Origin: SIG607 sp045586405
GTDB lineage: Bacteria; Bacillota; Clostridia; Oscillospirales; Acutalibacteraceae
Direction of reading: 5' to 3'
Assembly: GCA_045586405.1 (NCBI GenBank)
Contig: JAZNAG010000044.1
Location: forward strand, 1-50,683
Length of the DNA: 50,683 nt
Of this stretch, positions 1-7,454 are shown piece by piece. Made by a program: the position numbers and the translations under genes. Each line of letters starts with the position of its first letter. Position 1 is the first letter of the stretch. Under the pieces are notes generated by a model. The model had not been told where the DNA came from, did no database searches, and was given only the letters and a program-made list of their open reading frames with translations.

Positions 1-1
1 T

Positions 2-496
2 GTTGTTAAGCACACTCATGAGATGATGATTGATGATAATGTTATTGAGGACATCGCAAGTATTGTGTTTAGAAATGCAAAGAAAGAAAATCCCGCAATA
101 CAACTACTTAAACAACGGCTTAGTGAAACAGAGAACGCACTGAACAATCTACTCAGAGCAATAGAAGAAGGAATTATTACTCCAACCACAAAACAAAGAA
201 TGATTGAGTTGGAGCAGACGAGAGATGAGATTAAACTAAAGCTCATCAAGGAAGAAATGAAGAAGCCCGCAATCACGAAAGAGGGCTTAGTATTATGGCT
301 CAGGCATATTCAGAACATGAGCTTAGAAACGAAGGAACACAAACAGAGACTGATTGACATTTTTGTAAATTCCGTATATCTCTACGACGACAAATTGGTC
401 ATAACATTTAATTATAAGGAAGCAAGCAAAACCGTAACCTTAAAAGAGGTAAATGGTTCGATTATAGAATGCTCAGGTGCACCAAAACCGAAATAA
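2..496 (+). CDS. Large serine recombinase, C-terminal part (5' end outside window)
   Basis: The reading frame is open from the first bases of the window, so this is the 3' portion of a longer gene; about 164 residues are visible. It has the make-up of the C-terminal region of large serine recombinases (resolvase/invertase superfamily with a recombinase zinc-ribbon domain): a long charged coiled coil (roughly residues 35-95, rich in Glu, Lys, Arg and Leu), then a short beta-rich tail in which a stretch with IDIFVNSVYLYDDKLVITF is typical of the family. The catalytic serine domain lies upstream of the window and cannot be checked. In the family these enzymes integrate and excise mobile elements, and the recombinase gene commonly sits at one end of its element. 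Here it ends about 125 bp from a tRNA-Leu gene. I infer that the left edge of the window is the end of an integrated element; no attachment site could be identified. Confidence 0.75.
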   Translation, partial: VVKHTHEMMIDDNVIEDIASIVFRNAKKENPAIQLLKQRLSETENALNNLLRAIEEGIITPTTKQRMIELEQTRDEIKLKLIKEEMKKPAITKEGLVLWLRHIQNMSLETKEHKQRLIDIFVNSVYLYDDKLVITFNYKEASKTVTLKEVNGSIIECSGAPKPK

Positions 497-521
497 TCCT
501 TTTGGGTTGTTTCGGTTTTTT
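485..521 (+). terminator. Intrinsic terminator of the recombinase gene
   Basis: A 9-bp stem (AAACCGAAA with TTTCGGTTT) is followed by a T-run. The recombinase stop codon lies in the loop. Confidence 0.7.
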
Positions 522-588
522 ATATATGATCTGAACTTTAAGTCAAGCTGTTCTCGAAGAAAAAGTTATAGAGATTAGCAAATAAAAA

Positions 589-620
589 TAAAAGGACTAC
601 CGAAGTAGTCCTTTTATTTT
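589..620 (-). terminator. Bidirectional terminator hairpin downstream of tRNA-Leu
   Basis: A 12-bp stem (TAAAAGGACTAC paired with GTAGTCCTTTTA) has a CGAA tetraloop and A/T-rich flanks. It lies immediately 3' of the minus-strand tRNA and could stop transcription from either side. Confidence 0.8.
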
Positions 621-707
621 TGGTGCGGATGACGGGACTTGAACCCACACAGTATTGCTACCACTAGAACCTGAATCTAGCGCGTCTGCCAATTCCGCCA
701 CATCCGC
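621..707 (-). tRNA. tRNA-Leu, anticodon CAG
   Basis: Read on the minus strand, this is an 87-nt type II tRNA with a 7-bp acceptor stem (GCGGATG with CATCCGC), discriminator A, and an encoded CCA at 623-621. The anticodon stem CTAGA/TCTAG holds the loop TTCAGGT, giving anticodon CAG for Leu codon CUG. A long variable arm and the TTCAAGTC T-loop are present. It has its own promoter (722-750) and terminator (589-620). Confidence 0.95.
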
Positions 708-721
708 ATACAGCGAAAAAT

Positions 722-750
722 ATTATAATATTTATATGTATTTTTGTCAA
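722..750 (-). promoter_or_regulatory. Sigma-A promoter of tRNA-Leu
   Basis: On the minus strand, TTGACA (750-745), a 17-bp spacer and TATAAT (727-722) make a full consensus. Transcription would start about 8 nt before the tRNA. It diverges from the marR promoter. Confidence 0.85.
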
Positions 751-767
751 GAGTTTTTTGCTTTTTA

Positions 768-796
768 TTGACTTAACAATATATATGAAGTATAAT
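768..796 (+). promoter_or_regulatory. Sigma-A promoter of the marR-ABC operon
   Basis: TTGACT at 768-773, a 17-bp spacer and TATAAT at 791-796. The expected start point, near 803, falls inside the palindrome at 801-814. Confidence 0.85.
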
Positions 797-800
797 AATA

Positions 801-814
801 GTTGCGAACGCAAC
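801..814 (+). promoter_or_regulatory. Palindromic operator overlapping the marR start point
   Basis: GTTGCGAACGCAAC has two perfect 6-bp arms (GTTGCG and CGCAAC) around AA and covers the predicted transcription start. MarR proteins bind such short dyads as dimers. Self-repression of the operon, relieved by an exporter substrate, is inferred from position. Confidence 0.65.
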
Positions 815-835
815 AAATATTTAAGAAGGTATATT

Positions 836-1279
836 ATGATATTTATAATGAGAAAAATCAATAAAATCAGCCGTTGCGCCAATGTATACAGAGCTGATTT
901 TTTAAGCGGTGAAAAATTAAATCCTATTTACCACAGTTACGCTCTTTGCATAACACGAAACGAAGGAATTACTCAAGACGAAATGGCTAAACGGTTATGT
1001 ATAAATAAAAGTAACGTAACAAGAAGTCTGGCTGTATTGGAAGAGCAAGGATATATACGCAGGGAAAATGACAGCTCCGATAAACGAATTTTGCATATAT
1101 ACCCAACTCAGAAGTTGCTTGATTTGATGCCTGAAATTAAGCAAATATCGCGCAACTGGAATAAATACCTTACTGATGATATTAGTGAAGATGAGATAAA
1201 TATATTTGAATCTGTTCTCGAGAAAATATGCGATAGGGCAGAAAGATATATAGACGAAAGGCAGGCACAGGATAAGTGA
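836..1279 (+). CDS. MarR-family transcriptional regulator
   Basis: 147 residues, the usual MarR length. The central winged helix-turn-helix is clear: a stretch beginning ITQDEMAKRLCINKSNVTRS is the recognition region, followed by the wing (YIRRENDSSDKRI), with dimerisation helices at both ends. The chosen ATG at 836 has the ribosome binding site AAGAAGG 7 bases upstream. An upstream ATG at 758 would lie before the promoter, so it is excluded. Its stop overlaps the GTG start of the next gene by four bases, showing translational coupling to an ABC exporter pair. In the family, MarR repressors beside multidrug-type exporters sense toxic compounds. The operator at 801-814 supports autoregulation. 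The ligand is unknown. Confidence 0.88.
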   Translation: MIFIMRKINKISRCANVYRADFLSGEKLNPIYHSYALCITRNEGITQDEMAKRLCINKSNVTRSLAVLEEQGYIRRENDSSDKRILHIYPTQKLLDLMPEIKQISRNWNKYLTDDISEDEINIFESVLEKICDRAERYIDERQAQDK

Positions 1280-3000
1280 AAACATTAATTGCATATTTAA
1301 AGCCTTTTTTGCCACGAATGGGTATTGGCCTTTTAATTAAGATTATCGGAACATTAGTTGAACTTACTCTTCCGTATATTTTATCGCATATTCTTGAAAC
1401 GGTGATTTTAAATGAAAGTGTTAAAGAAATCATATACTGGGGCTCACTTATGATTTTGTGTTCGGGAATTGCCTGCTTATTCAATATTATTGCAAACAGA
1501 ATGGCGGCAAAAGTTTCTAAAGAATATTCTTTAAAAGTTCGCCACGATTTATTTAATAAAACTTTAAAATTATCCTCGGCACAAATTGATAAATTTACTG
1601 TAGCATCTCTTGAATCACGAATTACCAATGATACATACAACGTACATCATTTTGTCGGCGTTATACAGCGAATGGGTGTCCGTGCACCCATTATGTTGTT
1701 TGGCGGTGTAGCCATCACCTTAATAATGGATAGCTTTTTATCCCTCGTTATGATAGCAACAATTCCTATTATTTTTACCTGTGTATATTTAATTTCACGA
1801 AAAACTATTCCGTTATATACCAAAGTACAAAGGTCAATTGACAATATGGTGCGTGTTGTAAGAGAAGATGCGCAGGGCATTCGCGTTATAAAGGCTTTGT
1901 CTAAAGAAACCTATGAGCAAAGCAGATATGATAAAGTAAACAGCACCTTGGTGCGTGACGAAAAACGCGCCGGTATTACTATGAGTTCACTTCATCCCAT
2001 AACAAATCTGTTTATGAATCTCGGTATCGTGGCGGTAGTAGCAATAAGTGCTGCGCGTGTTACAAATAATTTGTCTTCTCCCGAAACGGTTATTGCTTTT
2101 ATGCAGTATTTTACTCAGATTTCCATGTCACTGATGGCTCTCACAAGAATTTTTAATATGGCAAGTAAATCAATGGCATCGGCTAACAGAATTGAAGAAG
2201 TGTTACTGTGTGAAGACGAATTGCCTGTACTGTCTAAAGAAAAATATCCACCTAAAAATAATGAGAGTATTATTGAATTTTCAAATGTATGCTTTTCTTA
2301 TAACGGTAAAAAAGAAGATTTAACCGATATTAACTTCGAAATTAAAAAAGGCGAAAATCTTGGAATAATCGGTGCTACAGGTAGCGGAAAGTCAACTATA
2401 ATCAAATTGCTTTTAAGATTCTATGATGTAAGCAACGGCGCGATATATCTATTTGGTGAAGACATACGAACAATTGACAAAGAAAAGCTGTATTCATATT
2501 TCGGCTCGGTTATGCAAAATGACTTTTTGTATAACGACACCACTGCGGAAAATATTCGGTTTGGCAGAAAAATCAGTGATGAACAAGTTGTATGGGCAGC
2601 TAAAATAGCACAAGCGCACGATTTTATTGCTGATTTTTCAGAAGGTTACGACCATGTTCTTTCACAAAAAGGTACAAATATTTCGGGTGGACAAAAGCAG
2701 CGCGTACTTATATCTCGTGCAGTAGCCGTTAAACCTTCAATTTTGATTTTAGATGACAGTTCTTCGGCTCTTGACTATAAGACTGAGGCTTCGCTTAGAA
2801 AAGCTCTTAAAGACAATTTATCCGACACTTTGATCATTAACATAGCTCAAAGAGTGAGTGCTATAAAGGACTGTGATAAAATAATTGTGCTTGATGAAGG
2901 AAAAATTATCGGTTATGGTACTCACGATTATCTGCTGAGCAACTGTAAAGAGTACAGTGAAATCAATGAGTCACAAATAGGGGGTGCCTTTGTTGAATAA
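1276..3000 (+). CDS. ABC exporter half-transporter with degenerate catalytic site
   Basis: 574 residues: an N-terminal six-helix exporter transmembrane domain (about 1-310) and a C-terminal nucleotide-binding domain (about 330-570). Walker A is GATGSGKST (near 366), the signature is SGGQ, and the H-loop region is IAQRVS. Two key residues are altered. The catalytic Glu after Walker B is Asp (LILDD, D494) and the switch His is Gln (Q525). In heterodimeric exporters of the TM287/288, LmrCD and BmrCD type, one subunit carries exactly such a degenerate ATP site, so this is read as the non-catalytic half. It starts with GTG overlapping marR by 4 nt and overlaps its partner at the 3' end. Its job is probably export of drugs, lipids or peptides from the cell membrane; the substrate cannot be told from sequence. 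Confidence 0.9.
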   Translation: MKTLIAYLKPFLPRMGIGLLIKIIGTLVELTLPYILSHILETVILNESVKEIIYWGSLMILCSGIACLFNIIANRMAAKVSKEYSLKVRHDLFNKTLKLSSAQIDKFTVASLESRITNDTYNVHHFVGVIQRMGVRAPIMLFGGVAITLIMDSFLSLVMIATIPIIFTCVYLISRKTIPLYTKVQRSIDNMVRVVREDAQGIRVIKALSKETYEQSRYDKVNSTLVRDEKRAGITMSSLHPITNLFMNLGIVAVVAISAARVTNNLSSPETVIAFMQYFTQISMSLMALTRIFNMASKSMASANRIEEVLLCEDELPVLSKEKYPPKNNESIIEFSNVCFSYNGKKEDLTDINFEIKKGENLGIIGATGSGKSTIIKLLLRFYDVSNGAIYLFGEDIRTIDKEKLYSYFGSVMQNDFLYNDTTAENIRFGRKISDEQVVWAAKIAQAHDFIADFSEGYDHVLSQKGTNISGGQKQRVLISRAVAVKPSILILDDSSSALDYKTEASLRKALKDNLSDTLIINIAQRVSAIKDCDKIIVLDEGKIIGYGTHDYLLSNCKEYSEINESQIGGAFVE

Positions 3001-4774
3001 TAAACCGAAAAACAGAATTCACATTTTATGGCGCCTGCTGTCTTATGTGTTAAAATTTTGGCCGCTGTTTATTTTGGCTATAATTATGACTTTGACTTCT
3101 AATCAGTTGGCGCTTATGGGTCCCAAATATTCCGGAAGTGCCATTGATGCCATTGCTAATGTAAATGGTGTTGATTTTGCGTCGGTTGAGGATAATGTAC
3201 TGAAGATGCTGATATGCTATGTGTTATCAGCTCTGCTTTCTTTTCTGCTGTCAATTATTATGATAAATATAAGCCAAAAAGTTATTTCACGAATGAGAAA
3301 AGAACTGTTTGACAGATTAACTGTTTTACCCATCGGTTATTTTGACACAACCGCAACAGGTGATATAATCAGTAGAATTTCTTATGATATTGATACCGTT
3401 AACGCGTCGCTCTCCCACGATTTTGTTCAGGTAATGACAAGTATATACACGGTAGTCGGTTCACTGATTTTTATGTGGAATATATCTAGGCCACTGATTT
3501 TAGTGTTCGCCGTTACAGTGCCGATTTCGATACTGTTTACAGGGTATCGCTCCAAAAAGGTCAGACCTATGTTTAAGTTGCGCTCAAAAAAGTTGGGTGA
3601 ACTTAATGGGTATGCCGAAGAAATGCTGTCTGGTTGCAGAACTATAAAAGCTTATTCACGTGAAAATGAAATCTTAAATAGATTTGATGGGCGAAATGAC
3701 GATGCTATGCAGGCATATTATAAATCAGAATATTACGCATCTGCTATGGGGCCCACCGTTAATTTTATAAATAATCTGTCAATTTCACTCGTTATGATTC
3801 TTGGCGGAATTCTGTATATGTTTTCTACATCAGGCGCTGTAAAAAATGGTTCGCTATTCTTTATAACTCTTGGCGGTGTAGCTCAATTTGTTCAGTATTC
3901 ACGCAAATTTGCAGGTCCGATAAATGAATTTGCAAATATTATACACGAGTTTCAGTCTGCTTTTTCTGCGGCTGAAAGAGTGTTTAAAATTATTGACGAA
4001 TTACCCGAAAAAGCGGATGCACCACAGTCAGAAAACCTTACAGAAGTTTGTGGAAATGTTGACTTTTCACAGATAGATTTTGGATATACAAGGGATAAAC
4101 AAATTTTACACAATGTTGATATATGCGCAAAAAGCGGCGAAACTATCGCTATAGTCGGTCCTACCGGTGCAGGTAAAACAACAATTATAAATTTGCTTAT
4201 GCGCTTTTACGATGTAAATTCGGGCAAAATTCTAATAGACGGCAAACCGATACAAAATATTAAGCGCAAATCTTTAAGAGAAGCCTTTACAATGGTTTTA
4301 CAGGACACCTGGCTGTTTCACGGGACAGTTTTTGAAAATATAGCATATGGCAAAGCTAACGCAACCCTTGAAGAAGTTATTGAGGTAGCAAAGGCAGCAA
4401 AAATTCATAATTTTATTGAACATTTGCCTGATGGCTATAATACTATACTTTCTGATGATGGTATAAATATTTCCAAGGGACAAAAACAGCTTATTACCAT
4501 TGCAAGAGCCATGCTGTCAGATGCGCCTATGCTTATTCTTGATGAAGCAACTTCTAATGTAGACTCAAGAACCGAGGTACAAATTCAAGAGGCTCTGCAT
4601 TCACTTATGAAAGGTCGCACCTGTTTTGTTATAGCGCACCGTCTTTCAACTATCAAAAATGCAGATAAAATTATTGTAATTCAAAATGGTGCAGTTACCG
4701 AGCAGGGAACACACAACGAATTATTAGCTTTAAACGGTTTTTACTGTAAACTATATAATTCACAGTTTAATTAG
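2993..4774 (+). CDS. ABC exporter half-transporter, catalytic partner
   Basis: About 593 residues with the exporter membrane domain first and the nucleotide-binding domain last. Walker A is GPTGAGKTT, Walker B has an intact catalytic Glu (LILDEATSNVD, E518) and the H-loop is IAHRLST. Its signature motif is altered to SKGQ. In a heterodimer that signature pairs with the degenerate Walker site of the upstream subunit, so all the defects fall in one ATP site and the other site stays complete. This fits an asymmetric heterodimeric exporter. The start is uncertain: GTG 2984 opens the frame, but an AGGGGG site at 2979-2984 is best placed for TTG 2993 (TTG 2990 is also possible). It overlaps the preceding gene and is followed by a strong terminator. 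Confidence 0.9.
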   Translation: MNNKPKNRIHILWRLLSYVLKFWPLFILAIIMTLTSNQLALMGPKYSGSAIDAIANVNGVDFASVEDNVLKMLICYVLSALLSFLLSIIMINISQKVISRMRKELFDRLTVLPIGYFDTTATGDIISRISYDIDTVNASLSHDFVQVMTSIYTVVGSLIFMWNISRPLILVFAVTVPISILFTGYRSKKVRPMFKLRSKKLGELNGYAEEMLSGCRTIKAYSRENEILNRFDGRNDDAMQAYYKSEYYASAMGPTVNFINNLSISLVMILGGILYMFSTSGAVKNGSLFFITLGGVAQFVQYSRKFAGPINEFANIIHEFQSAFSAAERVFKIIDELPEKADAPQSENLTEVCGNVDFSQIDFGYTRDKQILHNVDICAKSGETIAIVGPTGAGKTTIINLLMRFYDVNSGKILIDGKPIQNIKRKSLREAFTMVLQDTWLFHGTVFENIAYGKANATLEEVIEVAKAAKIHNFIEHLPDGYNTILSDDGINISKGQKQLITIARAMLSDAPMLILDEATSNVDSRTEVQIQEALHSLMKGRTCFVIAHRLSTIKNADKIIVIQNGAVTEQGTHNELLALNGFYCKLYNSQFN

Positions 4775-4811
4775 AAAAAAGCCTTGAACATTCAAGTTCA
4801 AGGCTTTTTTT
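4775..4811 (+). terminator. Bidirectional terminator between ABC operon and DUF1846 gene
   Basis: Stem GCCTTGAA/TTCAAGGC flanked by six A and seven T residues, so it serves both convergent genes. Confidence 0.9.
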
Positions 4812-6294
4812 ATGCGTGATATAATTTTTTTGTCTGATAGGTAGGCTCACAAGTAAGGTTAATGCCTAATTTTCTGAATGTCTGTTCATCGACACGTGAG
4901 AGAATAACAGTAGAGTGAGCTTCAAGACCTCTCAGATTTTTTACCTGCTCAAGTGCTTTTTTAGCATTTTCGTCAGTTGCGGCGCAAATCGATAAAGCAA
5001 CGAGGACTTCATCGGTATGGAGCCTTGGATTATGATTGCCGAGAGCAGTAGTTTTCATAACCTGAATCGGCTCAATAATAGTGGGAGAAAGAAGCTTGAT
5101 TTCATCAGGTATATTAGCAAGTTCTTTCAGTACATTAAGTAGCATTGAAGCTGAAGCACCAAGCAGAGAAGATGTTTTGCCGGTAATTATTTTGCCGTCA
5201 CACAGTTCAATGGCTGTTGACGGACCACCCGTTATCTGAGCTTTATTATTGGCGGCTTCAACAACCTTGCGGTCATTTATGCTTATATTTACCTGATTCA
5301 TAAGAAGCTCAATTTTAGTAACTTCTTCATGTTCACCCATACCTTGACGAACGGAGCATAAAGCAGAATAGTATCTGCGTATAATTTCTTGGTTAGCGGC
5401 TCTTATACAAACGTCATTATCACAAATTGCACAGCCAACCATATTAACACCCATATCGGTAGGACTTTTGTATATGGTTTTGCCCATTATTTTTTCGAGC
5501 ATAGCATGAACAACGGGGAAAATTTCGATATCACGGTTATAGTTTATTGCAGTTTTGCCGTATGCTTCAAGATGGAACGGATCGATCATATTTACGTCAT
5601 TCAGATCGGCAGTAGCGGCTTCGTACGCAACATTTACAGGGTGCTTGAGGGGTATGTTCCAAATAGGAAATGTTTCAAATTTTGCATAGCCTGCTTTAAT
5701 GCCGCGTTTATACTCGTGATAAAGCTGTGAAAGGCAGGTGGCCATTTTACCGCTGCAAGGTCCGGGACCTGTAACGACAACTAATTTTCTGGTAGTTTCA
5801 ATATAGTCATTTTTTCCAAAACCGTCATCACTTGTAATAAGTGGAATGTTAGAGGGATAATCGGGTATGGGATAATGACGATAAACTTTTATGCCCAGGT
5901 TTTTAAGTCTTTTTTCAAATGCAAGAGCCAAAGGCTGTCCGGTAAAGAAGGTAATAACCACACTGCCAACATATAAACCAATACCACGAAAAGCGTCGAT
6001 TAGTCTGAGAGTGTCTAAATCATAAGTTATGCCTAAATCACCGCGGCGCTTGTTCTTTTCAATAGCGTCTGCATTGATAGCAATAATTATTTCAGCATCG
6101 TCTTTAAGACTCAAAAGCATTTTAACTTTAGAATCGGGTTCAAAGCCGGGGAGTACACGAGAAGCATGATAATCGTCGAAAAGTTTGCCGCCGAATTCCA
6201 TATACAGCTTATCGCCAAACTTTTCTATTCTGTCACGGATATTTTGCGACTGAAGTTCAATATATTTTGCGTTATCAAACCCTATGCTTCTCAT
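4810..6294 (-). CDS. DUF1846 family protein
   Basis: 494 residues, full length for the DUF1846 (UPF0371) family, which is widespread in Firmicutes and Actinobacteria and has no settled biochemical role. A nucleotide-binding-like segment is visible near residues 170-190 (VVVTGPGPCSGKMATCLSQL), followed by a region rich in conserved His, Asp and Asn (for example NMIDPFHLEAYGKTAINYNR). The C-terminal third carries GNHNPRLHTDEVLVALSICA. There is no signal peptide and no membrane segment, so it should be cytosolic. The start has AAAGGGTG 6 nt upstream and a consensus promoter at 6334-6362. It is transcribed alone, converging on the ABC operon. Family assignment is firm; function is unknown. Confidence 0.9.
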   Translation of the reverse strand: MRSIGFDNAKYIELQSQNIRDRIEKFGDKLYMEFGGKLFDDYHASRVLPGFEPDSKVKMLLSLKDDAEIIIAINADAIEKNKRRGDLGITYDLDTLRLIDAFRGIGLYVGSVVITFFTGQPLALAFEKRLKNLGIKVYRHYPIPDYPSNIPLITSDDGFGKNDYIETTRKLVVVTGPGPCSGKMATCLSQLYHEYKRGIKAGYAKFETFPIWNIPLKHPVNVAYEAATADLNDVNMIDPFHLEAYGKTAINYNRDIEIFPVVHAMLEKIMGKTIYKSPTDMGVNMVGCAICDNDVCIRAANQEIIRRYYSALCSVRQGMGEHEEVTKIELLMNQVNISINDRKVVEAANNKAQITGGPSTAIELCDGKIITGKTSSLLGASASMLLNVLKELANIPDEIKLLSPTIIEPIQVMKTTALGNHNPRLHTDEVLVALSICAATDENAKKALEQVKNLRGLEAHSTVILSRVDEQTFRKLGINLTCEPTYQTKKLYHA

Positions 6295-6333
6295 TTTTTC
6301 ACCCTTTTTCGTAAAGTATAATTAACAAATAAC

Positions 6334-6362
6334 AGTATATCAAATTATTAAGCTGCTTTCAA
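6334..6362 (-). promoter_or_regulatory. Sigma-A promoter of the DUF1846 gene
   Basis: Minus strand TTGAAA (6362-6357), 17-bp spacer, TATACT (6339-6334). Confidence 0.75.
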
Positions 6363-6400
6363 GAGAAAATGTTAATAATTTTTGAAATTTTTGCAGTTAC

Positions 6401-7327
6401 TTATTCGTTACCGAAAAACTCTAATAATTCTTTTAAGTATCGCTGAGGTTCTATCATATAACAAAGACCGTGACCGGCTTTTTTCATTGTAACCAGTTTT
6501 TTGCGTGAAACGGTTGCTTCAAAATTTTGTATGCTCATTTCAAAGGGAACAAAAGCATCGTCTTCACCGTGAAAGTATATTATAGGTAATGTGCTATTTT
6601 TAACAGCTTCAATAGGAGGAGTTTCTTCTAAATTGAATTTTCCAAATAATCTTGCGCCAAGTAAAACAAACGGATAAGCTAAATTTGGCGGTAGCTTCAT
6701 CTCTTTAATTGTTTTTTTTATTATTTCTTTAGCACTTGTATAACCGCAGTCGGCGAGGACACCTATTACATTTTGAGGAAGCTCTTCTGTTAAAGCCATC
6801 AGTACAGTTGCGGCACCCATCGAAATGCCCGTAATTATGATTTTAACATCATCGCCAAAATGGGATATCATAAAGTCTATCCAGCTTATACAGTCGCGTT
6901 TTTCATTAACGCCGAAAGAAATAATATGGCCATCGCTGTCACCGCAAGCACGCTGATCCACAATAAGAGCATTTCTGCCAAGCTTAAAACAACGTTGAAC
7001 ACCGCCGCATAAATCTCTTTTAGCGTCACCGCGATAGCCGTGAAACATAAGTTCAATCGGAGCACCGGGGCAAATTTCATAATATCTGCCTACAAGTTTT
7101 AAGCCGTCAAAAGAGGTTATATTAAAGGTTTCTTTTTCGGTGCCTTCTACCTCTTTCATCCAACTAACCATAATATCGCGGAAAGGCTCGTAAATTTCGC
7201 CTTCGGGTATTGCGTATTTTTCGGTTACTTCTTTCCTGTCGGTGTAAAAAGCCATTCTGAAGCAAATGTATGAAATAGTAATAACTAACGCTATCACAAA
7301 AAATATTATTGTAAATATTTGTATCAT
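6401..7327 (-). CDS. Membrane-anchored alpha/beta hydrolase
   Basis: About 308 residues. An N-terminal hydrophobic helix (IQIFTIIFFVIALVITISYI) anchors it in the membrane. The rest is an alpha/beta-hydrolase fold of the COG1073 type: oxyanion-region HGYRGD, DQRACGDSDG, nucleophile elbow GISMG, acid in HGEDDAFVP and catalytic His in KAGHG, so the Ser-Asp-His triad is complete. ATG 7360 opens the frame but lies on the -10 box of the promoter at 7359-7387, so it cannot be used. ATG 7327, right after GGTCGGTG, is preferred; ATG 7345 would leave almost no leader. Likely an esterase, lipase or peptidase acting at the membrane; the substrate is unknown. It stands alone and diverges from the acyltransferase gene. 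Confidence 0.85.
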   Translation of the reverse strand: MIQIFTIIFFVIALVITISYICFRMAFYTDRKEVTEKYAIPEGEIYEPFRDIMVSWMKEVEGTEKETFNITSFDGLKLVGRYYEICPGAPIELMFHGYRGDAKRDLCGGVQRCFKLGRNALIVDQRACGDSDGHIISFGVNEKRDCISWIDFMISHFGDDVKIIITGISMGAATVLMALTEELPQNVIGVLADCGYTSAKEIIKKTIKEMKLPPNLAYPFVLLGARLFGKFNLEETPPIEAVKNSTLPIIYFHGEDDAFVPFEMSIQNFEATVSRKKLVTMKKAGHGLCYMIEPQRYLKELLEFFGNE

Positions 7328-7358
7328 AAATTCACCGACCTTCATAAAATCTTTATAC

Positions 7359-7387
7359 ATTATACCACCAAAAAAACTTTACGGCAA
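7359..7387 (-). promoter_or_regulatory. Sigma-A promoter of the alpha/beta hydrolase gene
   Basis: Minus strand TTGCCG (7387-7382), 17-bp spacer, TATAAT (7364-7359). Its position decides the downstream start codon. Confidence 0.75.
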
Positions 7388-7402
7388 GTATGTTATAATT
7401 TG

Positions 7403-7431
7403 TTGAATTATTACTGAAAATATAATATAAT
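7403..7431 (+). promoter_or_regulatory. Sigma-A promoter of the acyltransferase operon
   Basis: TTGAAT at 7403-7408, 17-bp spacer, TATAAT at 7426-7431. Confidence 0.8.
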
Positions 7432-7454
7432 AATTTTTGTTGGGAGAGGTTATT

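Noticed and set aside
2984..2992. GTG 2984 as start of the second ABC gene
   Set aside because: It overlaps the only good ribosome site (2979-2984); TTG 2990 or 2993 fits better, although 2984 cannot be fully excluded.
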